A DNA stretch of 64,000 bases from Channallabes apus (lineage: Eukaryota > Chordata > Actinopteri > Siluriformes > Clariidae), in NCBI GenBank assembly GCA_030522415.1, contig CM060109.1, positions 963,001 to 1,027,000 of the forward strand, written 5' to 3'. How positions within the stretch are numbered: the stretch's first letter is position 1; each line of letters begins with the position of its first letter. A model generated the notes under the pieces. That model saw nothing but the letters and a program-made list of their open reading frames with translations, was not told where the DNA came from and ran no database searches. A program made the position numbers and the translations under genes. Of the stretch, positions 21,913 through 32,974 are shown piece after piece.

Positions 21913-22980
21913 GATCGCCTCGTTTATTGCACTAGCAAGAGGTATTCCCCTGCAGCAAGTGTGTGATAAGCAGGCAGACCCAGTCCACTGCCGAAACGTT
22001 TCAGTGCTGGAGTTTCGGCAAGAAAAGCTTGTCCTCAGGCTTGTGCCCTAGTACTCTCAAGATGTACTTATCCATGTCCTCACTGAACTATTTTCCCGAA
22101 AATTTCCATTTGTAACGAGCAGGAGAAACTTCACTTACTGTCCAGTATGTGCTCTTCAGATTTACAGTACGTCCACCGCATGAGCCAGTGGCGTAAGTCA
22201 GAGCACCACTATACTGAGTGAGAGATGCCATTGCCCTCTCCTATGAGGCGCGTGGGCTCACTTCGCCTCTAGGAATCAGGGTTCATTCAACCTGGGGGAT
22301 CGCCTCATCTATTGCACTAGCAAGAGGTATTCCCCTGCAGCAAGTGTGTGTGCAAAGCAGGTAGACCCAGTCCACTCCTGAATTGTTTCAGTGCTGGAGT
22401 CCCTGCAGGAAAGTTGTCCTCGGGCCTGTGCCCAAGTACTCTCAGGACGCATGTAACTGCATCCTCACTGAGCTATCGGCCTAAGTCCATAAACAACATC
22501 ACCCTATTGTTTTGAAGCATTCCATCCTCCGCCTTTACAGCTTCGGAGCAGGAGAGACTTCACTTACTGTGTCCAGCAGGTGCTCTTCAGATTTACGTCT
22601 AATGCATCAGCCGGTGGTGTAGGTCAGAGCAGCCTTTACATGTCTTGGGGCCGCTGGAGCAGCCACCACTACACTGGGTGAGAGATGCATATTGCCCTCT
22701 CCTATGAGGCGCGTGGGTTCACTTCGCCTCTAGGAAGCAGGGCTCATTCAACCAGGGAGATCGCCTCCTTTTGCACCAGCAAGAGGTATTCCCCTGCAGC
22801 AAATTGTGTGACACGGAGGGTTGCTCCTCCCCGCACACATTACATTTACGTTACATTATAATCTGGATGTTCCTGCTACTCCGGGCTCAGGCAAAGCCCC
22901 GAGTTAGCTGCCCAGGCATGGTTCTGAGACCTTCTCGGCTTTGTGTCACACGCTACACAACCTTGGGGTCCAGACACCTG
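21913..22980 (+). pseudogene. DIRS tyrosine recombinase C-terminus, repeated
   Basis: GATCGCCTC starts at 21913, 22298 and 22759, giving three imperfect copies of the recombinase end. Translation around each gives IALARGIPLQQV. Before it, the second copy reads VHSTWGIAS while the third reads AHSTREIAS, so the catalytic HxxR Arg is lost in the second (Trp) and kept in the third. After the third copy YNLDV follows, the usual position just past the active-site Tyr. Frames are broken throughout. The repeats probably arose by unequal recombination after insertion. Confidence 0.78.
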
Positions 22981-23004
22981 TAGTGCGGCGGCGTTGGTAT
23001 TCTC

Positions 23005-23673
23005 GTTCCCATAGCATTTTCACGCAGCATCGAGTGTAGCCTTGCTAGGGAACGTCTCGGGTTACATTTCTGTAACCCTGTTCCCTGAAAGGCGGGAACG
23101 AGATGCTGCGTTGCAATGCCGACTACCACGTGACCGGACGGCTGTTCAGACAAATTAATCTGAGGTCGTTGCCGGCTCACCTGTTTTTATAACCTCCACC
23201 TACATCTAATCAGATGACGTCACCTGTCGAGGTTATATATAGCCAAAAACTTTGGCGTGTTTTCACAGCATGCTTCAACGACCGGCAACGCGACAAACTG
23301 GTTCCCATAGCGTTTTCACGCAGCATCGAGTGTAGCCTTGCTAGGGAACGTCTCGGGTTACATTTCTGTAACCCTGTTCCCTGAAAGGCGGGAACGAGAT
23401 GCTGCGTCGCAATGCCGCACTACCACGTGACCGGACGGCTGTTCAGACAAATTAATCTGAGGTCGTTGCCGGCTCACCTGTTTTTATAACCTCCACCTAC
23501 ATCTAATCAGATGACGTCACCTGTCGAGGTTATATATAGCCAAAAACTTTGGCGTGTTTTCACAGCATGCTTCAACGACCGGCAACGCGACAAACTGGTT
23601 CCCATAGCGTTTTCACGCAGCATCTCGTTCCCGCATTTCAGGGAACAGGGTTACAGAAATGTAACCCGAGACG
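23005..23673 (+). repeat. DIRS right terminal repeats (297-bp tandem units)
   Basis: GTTCCCATAGC starts at 23005, 23301 and 23598, giving two full units of 296-297 bp and a partial third. Each full unit contains the palindrome GGGTTACATTTCTGTAACCC flanked by GGGAACG words. The third unit ends with the same palindrome region in reverse. The left end of the element carries the unit reversed. Confidence 0.9.
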
Positions 23674-23689
23674 ATTGTGGCAGACTTGT

Positions 23690-24569
23690 AAAATTATGTA
23701 AGTGGCAAGAAACAATGCAAGGACACAAACTGCCAATGAAAGTGATTTACTTTACAAATGAAAAGGTATCCATATAACTACAAAATATATTTTCGAAGTA
23801 TAAGTCGTTAAAAGATCTACCAATATACTAATTTACTATCTAGGAAAACAAAACTTATAAATAAACAAAACTTCAAAAAAAAAGAAGACCAAGAGAAAGG
23901 TGAAGCCAAAGAAAAAAAAACGAAACAAAAATAAATTCTACCTCATTGTAACCTCTAATCTAACTAAAGAAAGTAAAGGAAAAGAAATCTTCAGCGCCAA
24001 GCACCGTATACTTCCCTACTCTCACTTAACAAAACAAAACATACAGAGGGGTGGCGTTCACCTCTTACCTGGGGTTTCTAGACACAGAGTTACCTAAATG
24101 TTGCACAATGGAAGTCGTACGACATCTTCCCTATCCACCTCCCTCTTGGTAAAGCGTACGCTCGTCAAAGATTAAAAGAGTTACACCAGGGAGCAACAAA
24201 GTAACAACATAACCAAGCAAACAAACGAGCAAACACAAAACTTATAAGAAACAAAATTTCAGAACAAATCAAAAGATTATTGTCATCAACAACAATCAGT
24301 AAAGTAAATCAAACACAGAGTAAAATGAGAGCAAAACAAAGAAAGAAAACAAAAGCAAAAAGCGAGCCTCCATTTCATTTCTTTCAGCGTCCTTTTTATC
24401 TGTCGGCGGAAACTTTACGAGCAGCGGATAGGTTTGGTGTCGCGTTGCTTAATGATGATTGACAGCTTCACGAGCCAATCAGCAGTCAAGGAACCGGTCT
24501 AAGAGATCAAAAGGGGAGAGAGTGAGTAAGCGGGAGAGAGAGAAAAACAAACACAGCAACACTCCCACA
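23690..24569. other. Harbinger interior, A-rich
   Basis: Presumed intron or leader of the split Harbinger transposase gene. It is A-rich, with no supported coding sequence. Confidence 0.4.
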
Positions 24570-25210
24570 AAGCGATTTATGGACGTAACAAGGACATTGT
24601 CAATGGCCGAATCCGAAGGGAACGCGTTTTTAGGGATCACAGTGATTTTCTGGCCCACGATGATGACTGGCTTATTAACCATTTCAGATTTCCAAGAGCT
24701 ATCCTCTTTGGAAGGAGAGACAGCTGGGAGCCACGCATTACCCGTTCCCTTACAGGTGCTGATAATGCTTGGTTTCCTGGCAACTGGTTCTTTCCAAAGG
24801 GAACTGGCAGACAGCTCGGGGTTAAGCCAGTCATCTTTGAACCGTGCAATGCCAGCTGTATGGGACGGGATCATCCGCATGTCTAGCAGGTATATAAGGT
24901 TTCCATGCAGTTGACCAGCCAAACATTAAAGCGCAATTTGCAGCGATCGCTGGTTTTCCTAATGTAATCGGAGCGATCGACTGCACGCACATTGCTATAA
25001 AGGCGCCATCTGAAGACGAATTTGCATACGTGAATCGGAAACATTTCCATTCAAGAAATGTGCAAATAATATGTGATGCTCAAATGCGCCTAACAAATAT
25101 TGTGTCAAGGTGGCCTGGGTCAACCCATGATTCATTCATCCTCACAAACAGCATGGTTGGGATGAGGCTCCAAGTTGGCAGGGTGCGCAATGGGTGGCTT
25201 CTTGGTGAGT
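24570..25210 (+). pseudogene. Harbinger (HARBI1-type) transposase, central part
   Basis: In order on the plus strand: NGRIRRERVFRDHSDF and DDWLINHFRFPRAILF, then (other frame) SHALPVPLQVLIMLGFLATG, SFQRELADSSGLSQSSLNRA, VWDGIIRMSSRYI, AQFAAIAGF and NVIGAIDCTHIAIKAP with the first catalytic Asp. After another shift come NRKHFHSRNVQIICDAQM and RWPGSTHDSFILTNS with the second catalytic Asp. It ends LLGEYLKI at a splice-donor-like GGTGAGTA (25203). The last catalytic residue (Glu) region is missing because sequence jumps to the Myb-like gene. At least three frameshifts are present, so it is inactive. Confidence 0.88.
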
Positions 25211-25249
25211 ATTTAAAGATATTATTCCAGCTAAGTTTTTTTTAAATTT

Positions 25250-25448
25250 TGTTATTAATTCCGGAGGACAAACTTGCAAATAACACAGTTTTTCTCGGGG
25301 CTACCTCCGATAGGAGCACCTCCAATTCACATTCTGTGAAGTTTCTCTTCTTGCTTGCTTTTGCCATTGCTTTTTCGTTTGGTTTTGGAGGGAGAGGAGG
25401 GGGAGGAGGCAGGGGGAGGAGGCAGGGAGGGGTTTTGCACTCGTGCAC
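25250..25448 (-). pseudogene. Harbinger Myb/SANT-like accessory protein, N-terminus only
   Basis: The minus-strand frame contains KRNFTECELEVLLSEVA and TVLFASLSSGINNK, the start of the Myb/SANT-like DNA-binding domain carried by Harbinger elements as a second gene. In known systems it brings the transposase to the ends and into the nucleus. Here it is cut after about 66 residues and abuts the transposase remnant tail to tail, so a single internal deletion removed the 3' ends of both genes. Confidence 0.82.
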
Positions 25449-25689
25449 GTGCGCTCAATTTCACGTTAATTTGGATGTACAAAGAGAATATGCGTGGGAT
25501 TCCGCGTACGCAGTGTTTCATACATCAGATTTTTTTACTGCGTACCCACATTTACAGCTTTGTCCGTACGCAATGTTTTAGTATGAATTCAACGCAAGTC
25601 TTTGTACACGAGGCCCCTGGTGACTGTGGAGGTCAAATACAGTGAACTTACTGTCATGTTCAAGGAACCAGATTAATCTGATTTTAGCA

Positions 25690-28030
25690 TTACCATACCA
25701 TACTGTACCACTTTATTTCTAAAGCACTTTAAAACAACAGCAAGGCTGAACAAAGTGCTGTACAAAAAGTCAACATTTAGGCCATAAAAAACATAGCAAC
25801 AAAATAACATACTACTACTACTAATAGTCATAATAAAAAATAATGATAATAAAAGTAACAACAGAATATAAAACACAAAACATCTCAATAAAATACTTCA
25901 CACTGGGTTGAAGGCAACAGAGTAAAAATGAGTTTTAAATGAGATTTAAAAACAGCCAATGATGGAGCTTGTCGAATGAGTAAAGGTACTGTAACTCATT
26001 CCATAGTTGAGGAGCAGCTACTGAAAAGGCTCGATCACCTCAAAGTTTGCATGGGGTTTTTGGGGTTTGGAGAAGCAGCTTGTCAGTAGACCTGAGAGAG
26101 AGATGGCACATATTGGTGCAGCAATTCCACCAGATAGGCTGGAGCAAGACCATTTAAACACTTAAACACAAATAAACGAATTTTAAAACGGATCCAAAAA
26201 TACACTGGAAGCCAGTGACGGGAAGCCAAGATTGGGGTAATATGCTCTCGTCTGCCTGTACCAGTTAAAAAACGAGCTGTGGCATTTTGCACCAACTGTA
26301 GGTGAGCCATAGCAGTGTGGCTGATTCCGAAGAATAAAGCATTACAATAGTCAAGACGAGAGGTTATAAAAGCATGGACAACCGATTCCAGATCCCGCCT
26401 TGACAATATAGGCTTAATCTTTGCTACTCACCTCAAATGAAAAAAAAAACAGGATTTTACAACAGCATTTACTTAACTATCCATTTTTAGAGTAGGATCC
26501 ATTTTAATACCCAAATTTGTAATCAAGGCTTTCTCAAATGGGGCCAATGAGGAGAGGTCAAAGCGAGGAGATTTGCGGAAGCCATTGGGTCTAAACAACA
26601 TAACTTCTGTCTTTTCCTCATTGACATTCAAGAAATTAAATGCCAACCATCTTTTAACTTCAACAAAGCAGTCCAGAAGAAGCTTGACAGAGCATGCACC
26701 ACTGTGCTTTAATGGGAGGTAAACCTGACAGTCATCTGCATAAAAATGAAAGGAGATGTTATATTTCCGGAAAATAGCTTCGAGTGGGAGCAAATACAAA
26801 GAAAATAAAAGTGGACCAAGAATGGATCCTTGTGGTAGTGAAGCCATCTATATTGACACAGAAGGTTCTATTAGAGAGGTAGGACCTAAACCACTGCAAG
26901 GCTGAGCCTGTAATGCCCACCCACTGTTCCAACCTGGATATAAGAATCTCATGGTCTATGGTGTCGAAAGCCGCTGTTAAATCTAGAAGCACAATTAGTA
27001 CAGAGTCTCCGGAGTCGGTTGCTATGAAAATGTCATTAAAAACTCTTAAAAGAGCAGACTCAGTGCTGTGGCGTGTTTTAAACCCAGACTGAAACACTTC
27101 CAAAATTGCCTGTTCATCAAGGAAAGGCTGCAATTGCAAATAGACAATTTTTTCCAGAAGTTTGGCCAAAAAAGGTAGCTTGGAGATAGGCCTAAAATTT
27201 GACAAAACAGAAGGATCTAGGCCAGACTTTTTTAGCAAGGGTTGCACCACAGCATTTTAAAAAATTTTCAGCATCACACTAGAAGTTAAACTGCTATTAA
27301 TAATAGCAAGAATAAAAGGACCCAAAGTGGGGAAAGCTTCCTTAACAAAATTAGGAGGGGTAACATCAGGAGGAGACCCAGATGGCTTACTACTGGAAAC
27401 CAGATCCTCTAAAAAATTAAGGGAGACAGGTTCAAAATGCTCGAACACCTTCATACAAGGTCTTAAAATTGGTCGGTCACTAACAGATGGTAAAATAAGG
27501 GATCTGATGTGTTTAACCTTATCCATAAAATAGTGAAGAAATTCATCACAGGTTTCCATAGAAGCCTTCAAAGGGACAGGTTCATGAGCATTAAGAACAG
27601 AGTTCAATATGTTAAAAAGAACACGAGGGTCATGAGAATTAGAAACAATAAGATCAGAAAAAAGTGCTGTTCTAGCGGCTTTCACAGCTTTTTGATAATG
27701 ACACCAGCTTCCTCTCAACATTTCCAATGACACCTGTAACCTGTCCTTTTTCCACCTCCGTTCAGCTCTCCTGCATTCCCTTCTAACAGTACGGGTATCA
27801 TCATATAGCCATGGCTCTGATCTAACCTTTGATCATCTGATTTTTAAGGGAGCTGCCGAATCCAATGCGATTTGACAGGCAGAATCAAATTGGAATATTA
27901 GCTCCTCAGTGCTGAGCGACGCTGAGGATTGTAAATCCCAATCACAAGTGAAAATCGCAGAGAAATGAGTAGCGGAGGTGGCATTAAAGACACGGCAGTG
28001 CTGAACCGAATCACACGTTTTAGCAGGTTG
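25690..28030 (-). mobile_element. L2-clade LINE, 5'-truncated, frameshifted
   Basis: Minus-strand order: end of the endonuclease region (STEELIFQFDSACQIALDS, EPWLYDDTRTVRRECRRA) and linker (SNSHDPRVLFNILNSVLN), then reverse transcriptase FRPISKLPFLAKLLEKIV, VFQSGFKTRHSTESALL, VLLDLTAAFDTIDHEIL, PQGSILGPLLFSLYL and FYADDCQVYLPL. After that come DYCNALFFGISHTAMAHLQL, LQLVQNATARFLTG and the 3' end with a word like AAGTGCTTTAGAAATAAAGT. The YADD active site is intact, but at least three frame breaks and a stop make it dead. It is inserted in the outer Tc1-like element. Confidence 0.9.
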
Positions 28031-28165
28031 AGAGAAAGGTACAAAATCCCAGTAGATCACCATTTTGGGAAATCTCAGACCAGCCCATCTGACCCCAACA
28101 ACCACGCCACGCTCAAAGTCACTGAAATCACCTTGCTTCCAAATTCTGAAGCCCAGTTTGAACTT

Positions 28166-29160
28166 CATAAAAGTGCACCCATTTGTGGGGTAATTTCTGC
28201 CAACGCACAATGAGTATTATACTCCCTTAGGTACAAGTGTCTATGTCTTGTTAACATGGCCTGAATATGTTTTATATTTTTATGTTTTATGTTTTATTAT
28301 AAAGCTATCTAGATGTGAGATATAGGGTTTGAAATGATGAGCAGTAAAAAGAAAATCAATTCTAATGGGCTTTATTTATCTTGAATGTGAAAGTCTTTTA
28401 TTATATTAATTTCAAGAATTTTTTTTTTCAAAAAGTGGACTTTTTTTCTTCAGCCTCATGTGTAAAATTTTATGACCTGATCTGATTTTAGCTATATGCT
28501 TGGTCTTGAAGTTTATTGACTTTCTTTTGTGCTCCACAGTAATAAATTTTTCTTTCTGAGGAGAGGTTGAGTGGCAGAACTGTTCATCCACAGTCCTATT
28601 ATAAATGCTGAGCCTCTGGAATGCAGTTCAGTCTGAGTGGCTTTAGAAGCTGTAATTAATGTATTTGACGCTCTATAAACATAGGCAACAACAAATTTCT
28701 TACTTCTCTTGTTCTTTTTGTCATTACAGCAGTGTTCCAGAGTACTCTCATTTCCAAAACTGAGTGATGGGGTGATGTGATGAAGCAGACGTATTATCCC
28801 TCTGAAGTTGATAATTCTTGTCTCCAACACCATGTTCATAATAATGGTAAAGATAAAAATTTTGTAGCAAACATCAAGCATGTTATACTTGTAGTGCTCC
28901 CAGGTAAAACTGGAACAACATTCAATTACTTTTTAGGGAAAGCATTCCCTCATAAGAGATTTTTTTTTATATTCATTCCAGCATCTAACGAACCAGTTAG
29001 AAACAGGTGCAGATGATGACAGATGATCAGGATCCTGCTGAATGGTTGGAATATACGAGAGGGGAAATGAGGTCGCTGCTGAGGTTGTTACATAAACATC
29101 CAATTTTTCAACGGTATATTTAGGCACATTGCAGCCTGTCACAGTAAAACATTTGTTTGT
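28166..29160. other. No feature recognised
   Basis: Mixed sequence with some open minus-strand frames at 28513-28881 and 28933-29292. They show no motif I know, so I do not call them genes. Confidence 0.4.
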
Positions 29161-29164
29161 TGTA

Positions 29165-29870
29165 ATTGTCACGGGTCGAGGTGAAGTTGAAGGATCCAAG
29201 TGCAGAGAAGGTGTTTTCTGAAAAGTGCTCCGCGGTAAGAACGTGGCTGTGCAAGACCAGCATGTGTAATCTGGGTATATCGGGTGCAGCACTTTTAATC
29301 AATGAACCCCGGGAATACGGGAGTGGGCAGTGAGCATTAACCGTTTCTCCGAATGAACTCAGATTTACATTTACATTTAGGCATTTGGCAGACGCTCTTA
29401 TCCAGAGCGACTTACATTTTTATCTCATTACACATCTGAGCAGTTGAGGGTTAAGGGCCTTGCTCAAGGGCCCAACAGCGGCAACTTGGTGGTTGTGGGG
29501 TTTGAACCTGGGATCTTCCGAACCGTAGTCCAATGCCTTAACCACTGAGCTACACCTGGCCAGATGCAGCGTGGAGTTAGTGTGGAGTAGCACACGGTCA
29601 AAGAATGAGGTCTGAACTGGAGGAACGAGAAAAGTCTGTGATCCAAACCCGTGGTTGAAAAAGAAATCCAATGGTCGGCAACAGTAAATTCGAGAAGGCA
29701 GGAAATCCGTAACGTGAGACAAAGTCGAGGTCGTGAAAACAGAGCGTGGTCGAGATCCATAAGGTCAAAGCAGAATGAAACGCTGGAATACTGGGCATGG
29801 ATAGCACACAATAATCTGGCACAGAGCTGATGTCTAATGGCATGTTAAATAGAGAGTAGTGAGGATCTAG
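29165..29870 (-). repeat. Dispersed repeat of unknown type, split by a SINE
   Basis: CACGGGTCGAGGTGAAGTTG, AAGTCTGTGATCCAAACCCG and GGTCGAGATCCATAAGGTC look like pieces of a common fish repeat. I cannot assign a class. The SINE at 29364-29560 lies inside it. Confidence 0.4.
29364..29560 (-). mobile_element. tRNA-derived SINE with L2-type tail, reverse
   Basis: Reverse copy of the family at 3235: ATTTGGCAGACGCTCTTATC at the tail, GGGTTAAGGGCCTTGCTCAA in the body, and GGGGTTTGAACC with CTTAACCACTGAGCTACACC in the tRNA-like head. Confidence 0.9.
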
Positions 29871-29877
29871 GGTTAAG

Positions 29878-30090
29878 ATGGATTATTGGATTATTGTAAT
29901 GCTCTTTACGTAGGTATCAATCAATCACTTATTTCGAAGCTGCAGATAGTTCAAAATGCTGCGGCGAGGCTCCTTACTGGTGTCAAGAAAAGGGAGCACA
30001 TTACTCCGGTTCTAGAAAGGCTTCATTGGCTTCCTGTGAAACAACGAATTCAGTACAAGGTGTTGTTGTAGGTTTTTAAGGTTTTTAAAT
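29878..30090 (+). pseudogene. L2-type LINE fragment after the polymerase domain
   Basis: The frame reads DYCNALYVGINQSLISKLQ, VQNAAARLLTGVKKREHITP and LHWLPVKQRIQYKVL. This matches the same region of the L2 at 26083-26406 but from a different copy. It is truncated on both sides. Confidence 0.83.
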
Positions 30091-30239
30091 CGCGTATTAA
30101 AACGTATTTATACTCTGTTGCTTTTAATTCTTGACTTTGCTTTATATGTTATGTTTATCTATTTTATTTTATTTTATTATATTTTATTATATTTCATAGT
30201 TTCTCTGATGTTCAGTCCTTTGGCCTATGTCTCATGGTT

Positions 30240-30640
30240 CTTGAACCACTCTTTCACAATTTAACCCAGATGAATCCTGGCATCATAATCTTGGAATATG
30301 TCCTTGCCATCAGGGAAGAGTTCATCCATATAGTAGATGTGATAACCTGGTGATTCAATACACTCAGCTGACTTCAGGTCTGTCAGGTCATAACATAATG
30401 TTGCTGAGCCCAGACCTGAGCAACTGAAGCAACTCCAGATCATAACACTGCCTACAGAGGTTTGTACTGTAGGCTTGTCGTGGGTGCATCACTTTATCCA
30501 CCTCTCTTCTTACCCTAATGCACCCATCACTCTGGAACAGAGTAAATATAGACTCATCACACCACATGACCTTTTTCCATTTTCCCATCCATGCAGGACA
30601 ATAACTTGACACTTATGAAACAGAATAATATCTTCACCCT
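30240..30640 (-). pseudogene. Tc1-like transposase fragment
   Basis: The minus strand gives WKKVMWCDESIFTLFQSDG with the first catalytic Asp in WCDES, then RVRREVDKVMHP, a broken GGSVMIW region and LFPDGKDIFQDYDARIH with the second Asp. Frames change near 30420. Neither end of the transposon is seen. Confidence 0.85.
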
Positions 30641-31497
30641 GACCACAGGATATGTCTTCCAACATTGTTTAAGAAGTGAGAAGATTCACACTGCATCAGT
30701 TACGGTTAAATAACTTGTTGCATCTGAACCATATTATTCACTGGAGTAATTATCCAATGGAAGCCTCTTGTGTTTTTCATTGGTTAAATTTAAATAAAAA
30801 ATGTTTTTCACTGTATGATGCAATTACAGTGGCTGAAGACTTGTGCACTGTACTCTAAGTGTTTCCACTATACTAGACTGTAAAGAAGATAAATTTTTAA
30901 TATGGAGAAATATTTTTTGTAAGCCAACCATAAGCCAACCTTTGGTAGTGATCTAATTCTCCACAGTGAACACCAGACAGGAAATAAAGCTCCAATACAG
31001 AACTCACAATCCTATAAGAGTGGCTGCATGGTTGAGAGATTTGTAGATAAAAAAAAAAAATGTGATCACAAATTGGCAGTGGGCGATCGCCTGTGATGGA
31101 AAGGCCATTACCATGCGTGGTGAGTTTCATGTTTGATAAATGAGAAAACAGGACAGAGGAGTCTGAGTTGAGTGTCCCCCGATTTGGATGAGAAAATCCC
31201 CTAATGGCTGCTTTTAAAGCTTAATCGTGCACTGCAGAGTTTAATGATGGGGTTTGTCATATTGCTGCACAGCCAAAGGCTAAAAGCTAATCACTTCATG
31301 TCCTAATAGAGCTCTGCTTTTATAAAAGACGGAAAAGAGAGTATTATGATTTAGAGGGCTGACACTAAGAAGAGAACAGATATTGACTTCTGCTGAGAAA
31401 ATACCATTAAAAAATAATAATAATAATAGATCTGAGATGGTCAAAAAATCTCTACATTTCGGTGTTTGGATGATTGTGGCCATCTTAAGGCCTGTTA
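30641..31497. other. No feature recognised
   Basis: AT-rich. It contains the left 8-bp target copy of the hAT element at its right edge. Confidence 0.5.
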
Positions 31498-31505
31498 CCG
31501 TAGAC

Positions 31506-32751
31506 CCGTGGTTCTCAAAGTGTGGGACACGCCCCACTAGTGGGGAATACAGACATGACAGGTGGGGCGCAATGAACGGGAGGGAATTAGTGGAAAATAA
31601 TAGGAAAATACCTATTCTAATTCATGCTTTTTTGAAATTGACAATAAAGATCGGACACTCAAAACTAAACAATCACACGCAAAGAAATGGATCATTAATA
31701 CAAGTAAATTAAAATAACATCAGAGAAAAAGTGGAACCATAGTGCAACAATAACGGTTTAACATTGGCATGTCAATTGCAGAGGAACAATATATAAGGAA
31801 ACATTTGGTATTATATATGTAATAATTTCATTTATTCCAATGTGTATGCTGATGTTTCTGTATTTTGGTTAAAAATTTATATTTTATCAGGCAGTACTAG
31901 TTTGACATTTCTAGTTTCCAGTGTGGCAACAAAGTTGCTTTTTGATCCTTCAGGCGCTGAACAGAAGGGAAGATCCATATCGTTCTACGCTTTTTGTTGG
32001 TGTGCGGCATTTTGCGATGATCCCTAAATCATTCGTTGCACCGTAGAGAATAATGATGTTTATGCTTTTAAACATGTATAATTTAAGGCGGATGTAGCTT
32101 AAAGACAAATGTAGAGAGTAAATATATGTGGGAATCTTATTTGCAGGTTTATTTACACAGCTATTGAATTCAGAAATGCGAATATGCAAATATAAATCTA
32201 ACTTTACCGCGGACACAAACCGGGTCAGTAGCATACTATATGTAGTGGGCATAATAACGTCACTGGATACATTTGCTACATGGACCACAAAAAAGCAGGT
32301 GATTCAGCGCTATCAGCTTAATCAATCAAAAAGACAGCCGAATAGGAAAATATGATGAAACCTATGTTGCGCTTGGATTCATGGCAGGGATGGTGAGCGC
32401 AGAGGAGAGACTCGTGTGTGTTTTGTGTCTTAAACCGCTGGCAGCAGACAGCATGAGACCCAACAAATTAGGAAGACACTTAGAGACAACACATCCCAGT
32501 CACGTTAATAAGCCACTCGACTTCTTTGAAAGAAAGCTCTAGATAAGTGACAAAGTAAGTCTGTTATAACAATTGCACGTGTATTTTATCTGTTTTGAAC
32601 TTGGTGTTATTTGATCTTATTGGTTTAGAAATTGATATTTCAATAAATAGTAAACTTGGCCGATTTCGTTATCATTTTGTTGACAAGTGGCGCTTGAAAA
32701 TTCGCCCACCCCCTTAAGTGGGGAATGACAGAAAATGTTTGAGAACCACTG
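31506..32751 (+). mobile_element. hAT transposon, internally deleted, 1,246 bp
   Basis: Left end CCGTGGTTCTCAAA and right end TTTGAGAACCACTG form the inverted termini (usual start CAGTGGTTCTCAA). A perfect 8-bp duplication, CCGTAGAC, lies at 31498-31505 and 32752-32759. Subterminal TAGTGGGGAATACAG and AAGTGGGGAATGACAG face each other in the same sense. It keeps only the start of the transposase (32327-32542). Confidence 0.93.
32327..32542 (+). pseudogene. hAT transposase N-terminus with BED zinc finger
   Basis: The frame reads KYDETYVALGFMA, then VCVLCLKPLAADSMRPNKL, RHLETTHPSHV and DFFERKL before a stop at 32540-32542. The CxxC and HxxxxH pairs are those of the BED finger that binds hAT ends. 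The sequence is close to the ZBED5/Charlie-type family. The catalytic domain is absent, so it could not move DNA. A peptide from a start near 32282 would hit an in-frame break. Confidence 0.8.
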
Positions 32752-32974
32752 CCGTAGACTCAGAGAGAAGCAATGAACCACAATGCACTGCAAAGTAAAT
32801 GAAAAAACATGATAGCAAACATGAGCAGTAAAGCATGAATTATTTCAGCAGCTTATTGTGTTTAAGCTGAGCTTTAATACTTACCTCCTCTAGTTGATTG
32901 AATTTTCTTTCTGATCTCATGAGGCATTTCTGCTGAAGGCAGCATGAAGGGCCAGAATGGCACTGGACAACTAT

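Larger units (their letters stand above)
6690..23673 (+). mobile_element. DIRS-type tyrosine-recombinase retrotransposon, interrupted and rearranged
   Basis: Order: left terminal repeat (6690-6910), leader, reverse transcriptase start (7849-8441), a 12-kb insertion, reverse transcriptase YIDDW and RNase H (20508-21290, partly duplicated), tyrosine-recombinase end (21913-22980, repeated), and right terminal repeats in opposite orientation to the left one (23005-23673). This domain order, opposed terminal repeats and the absence of LTR-type ends or target duplication are hallmarks of DIRS elements. They integrate through a tyrosine recombinase rather than a DDE integrase. Many stops make it inactive. 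Confidence 0.88.
6275..25616 (+). mobile_element. PIF-Harbinger transposon, split by DIRS element
   Basis: The left end GGGCCTCATGTATCAACG and the right end, read in reverse, GGGCCTCGTGTACAAAG form the inverted termini. Target duplication CTG lies at 6272-6274 and 25617-25619. It fits the 3-bp CWG preference of fish Harbinger elements, and removing one copy restores the Tc1 host sequence. It carries a transposase gene on the plus strand (start 6617, remainder from about 24570) and a Myb-like gene on the minus strand (25250-25448), both truncated. The 17-kb DIRS complex sits between the first transposase codons and the rest. Confidence 0.87.
6163..28165 (-). mobile_element. Outer shell: Tc1-like transposon split by nested insertions
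   Basis: Three pieces belong to one fish Tc1-like family whose transposase is on the minus strand: 6163-6274 (starts CACTCACCAGCCACTTGT after TA), 25620-25685 (minus reading EHDSKFTVF, expected EHDNEFTVL), and 28036-28165 (AAATCCCAGTAGATCACCAT, AACAACCACGCCACG). The order is colinear. The first two pieces join exactly across the Harbinger insertion at GAGATCTG/GTGACTG. The middle of the gene is missing around the L2 insertion, so the element is dead. Confidence 0.82.

Noticed and set aside
28513..29292. Two overlapping minus-strand frames of about 120 codons
   Set aside because: No recognisable motif, splice signal or second copy. AT-rich with chance-like composition.
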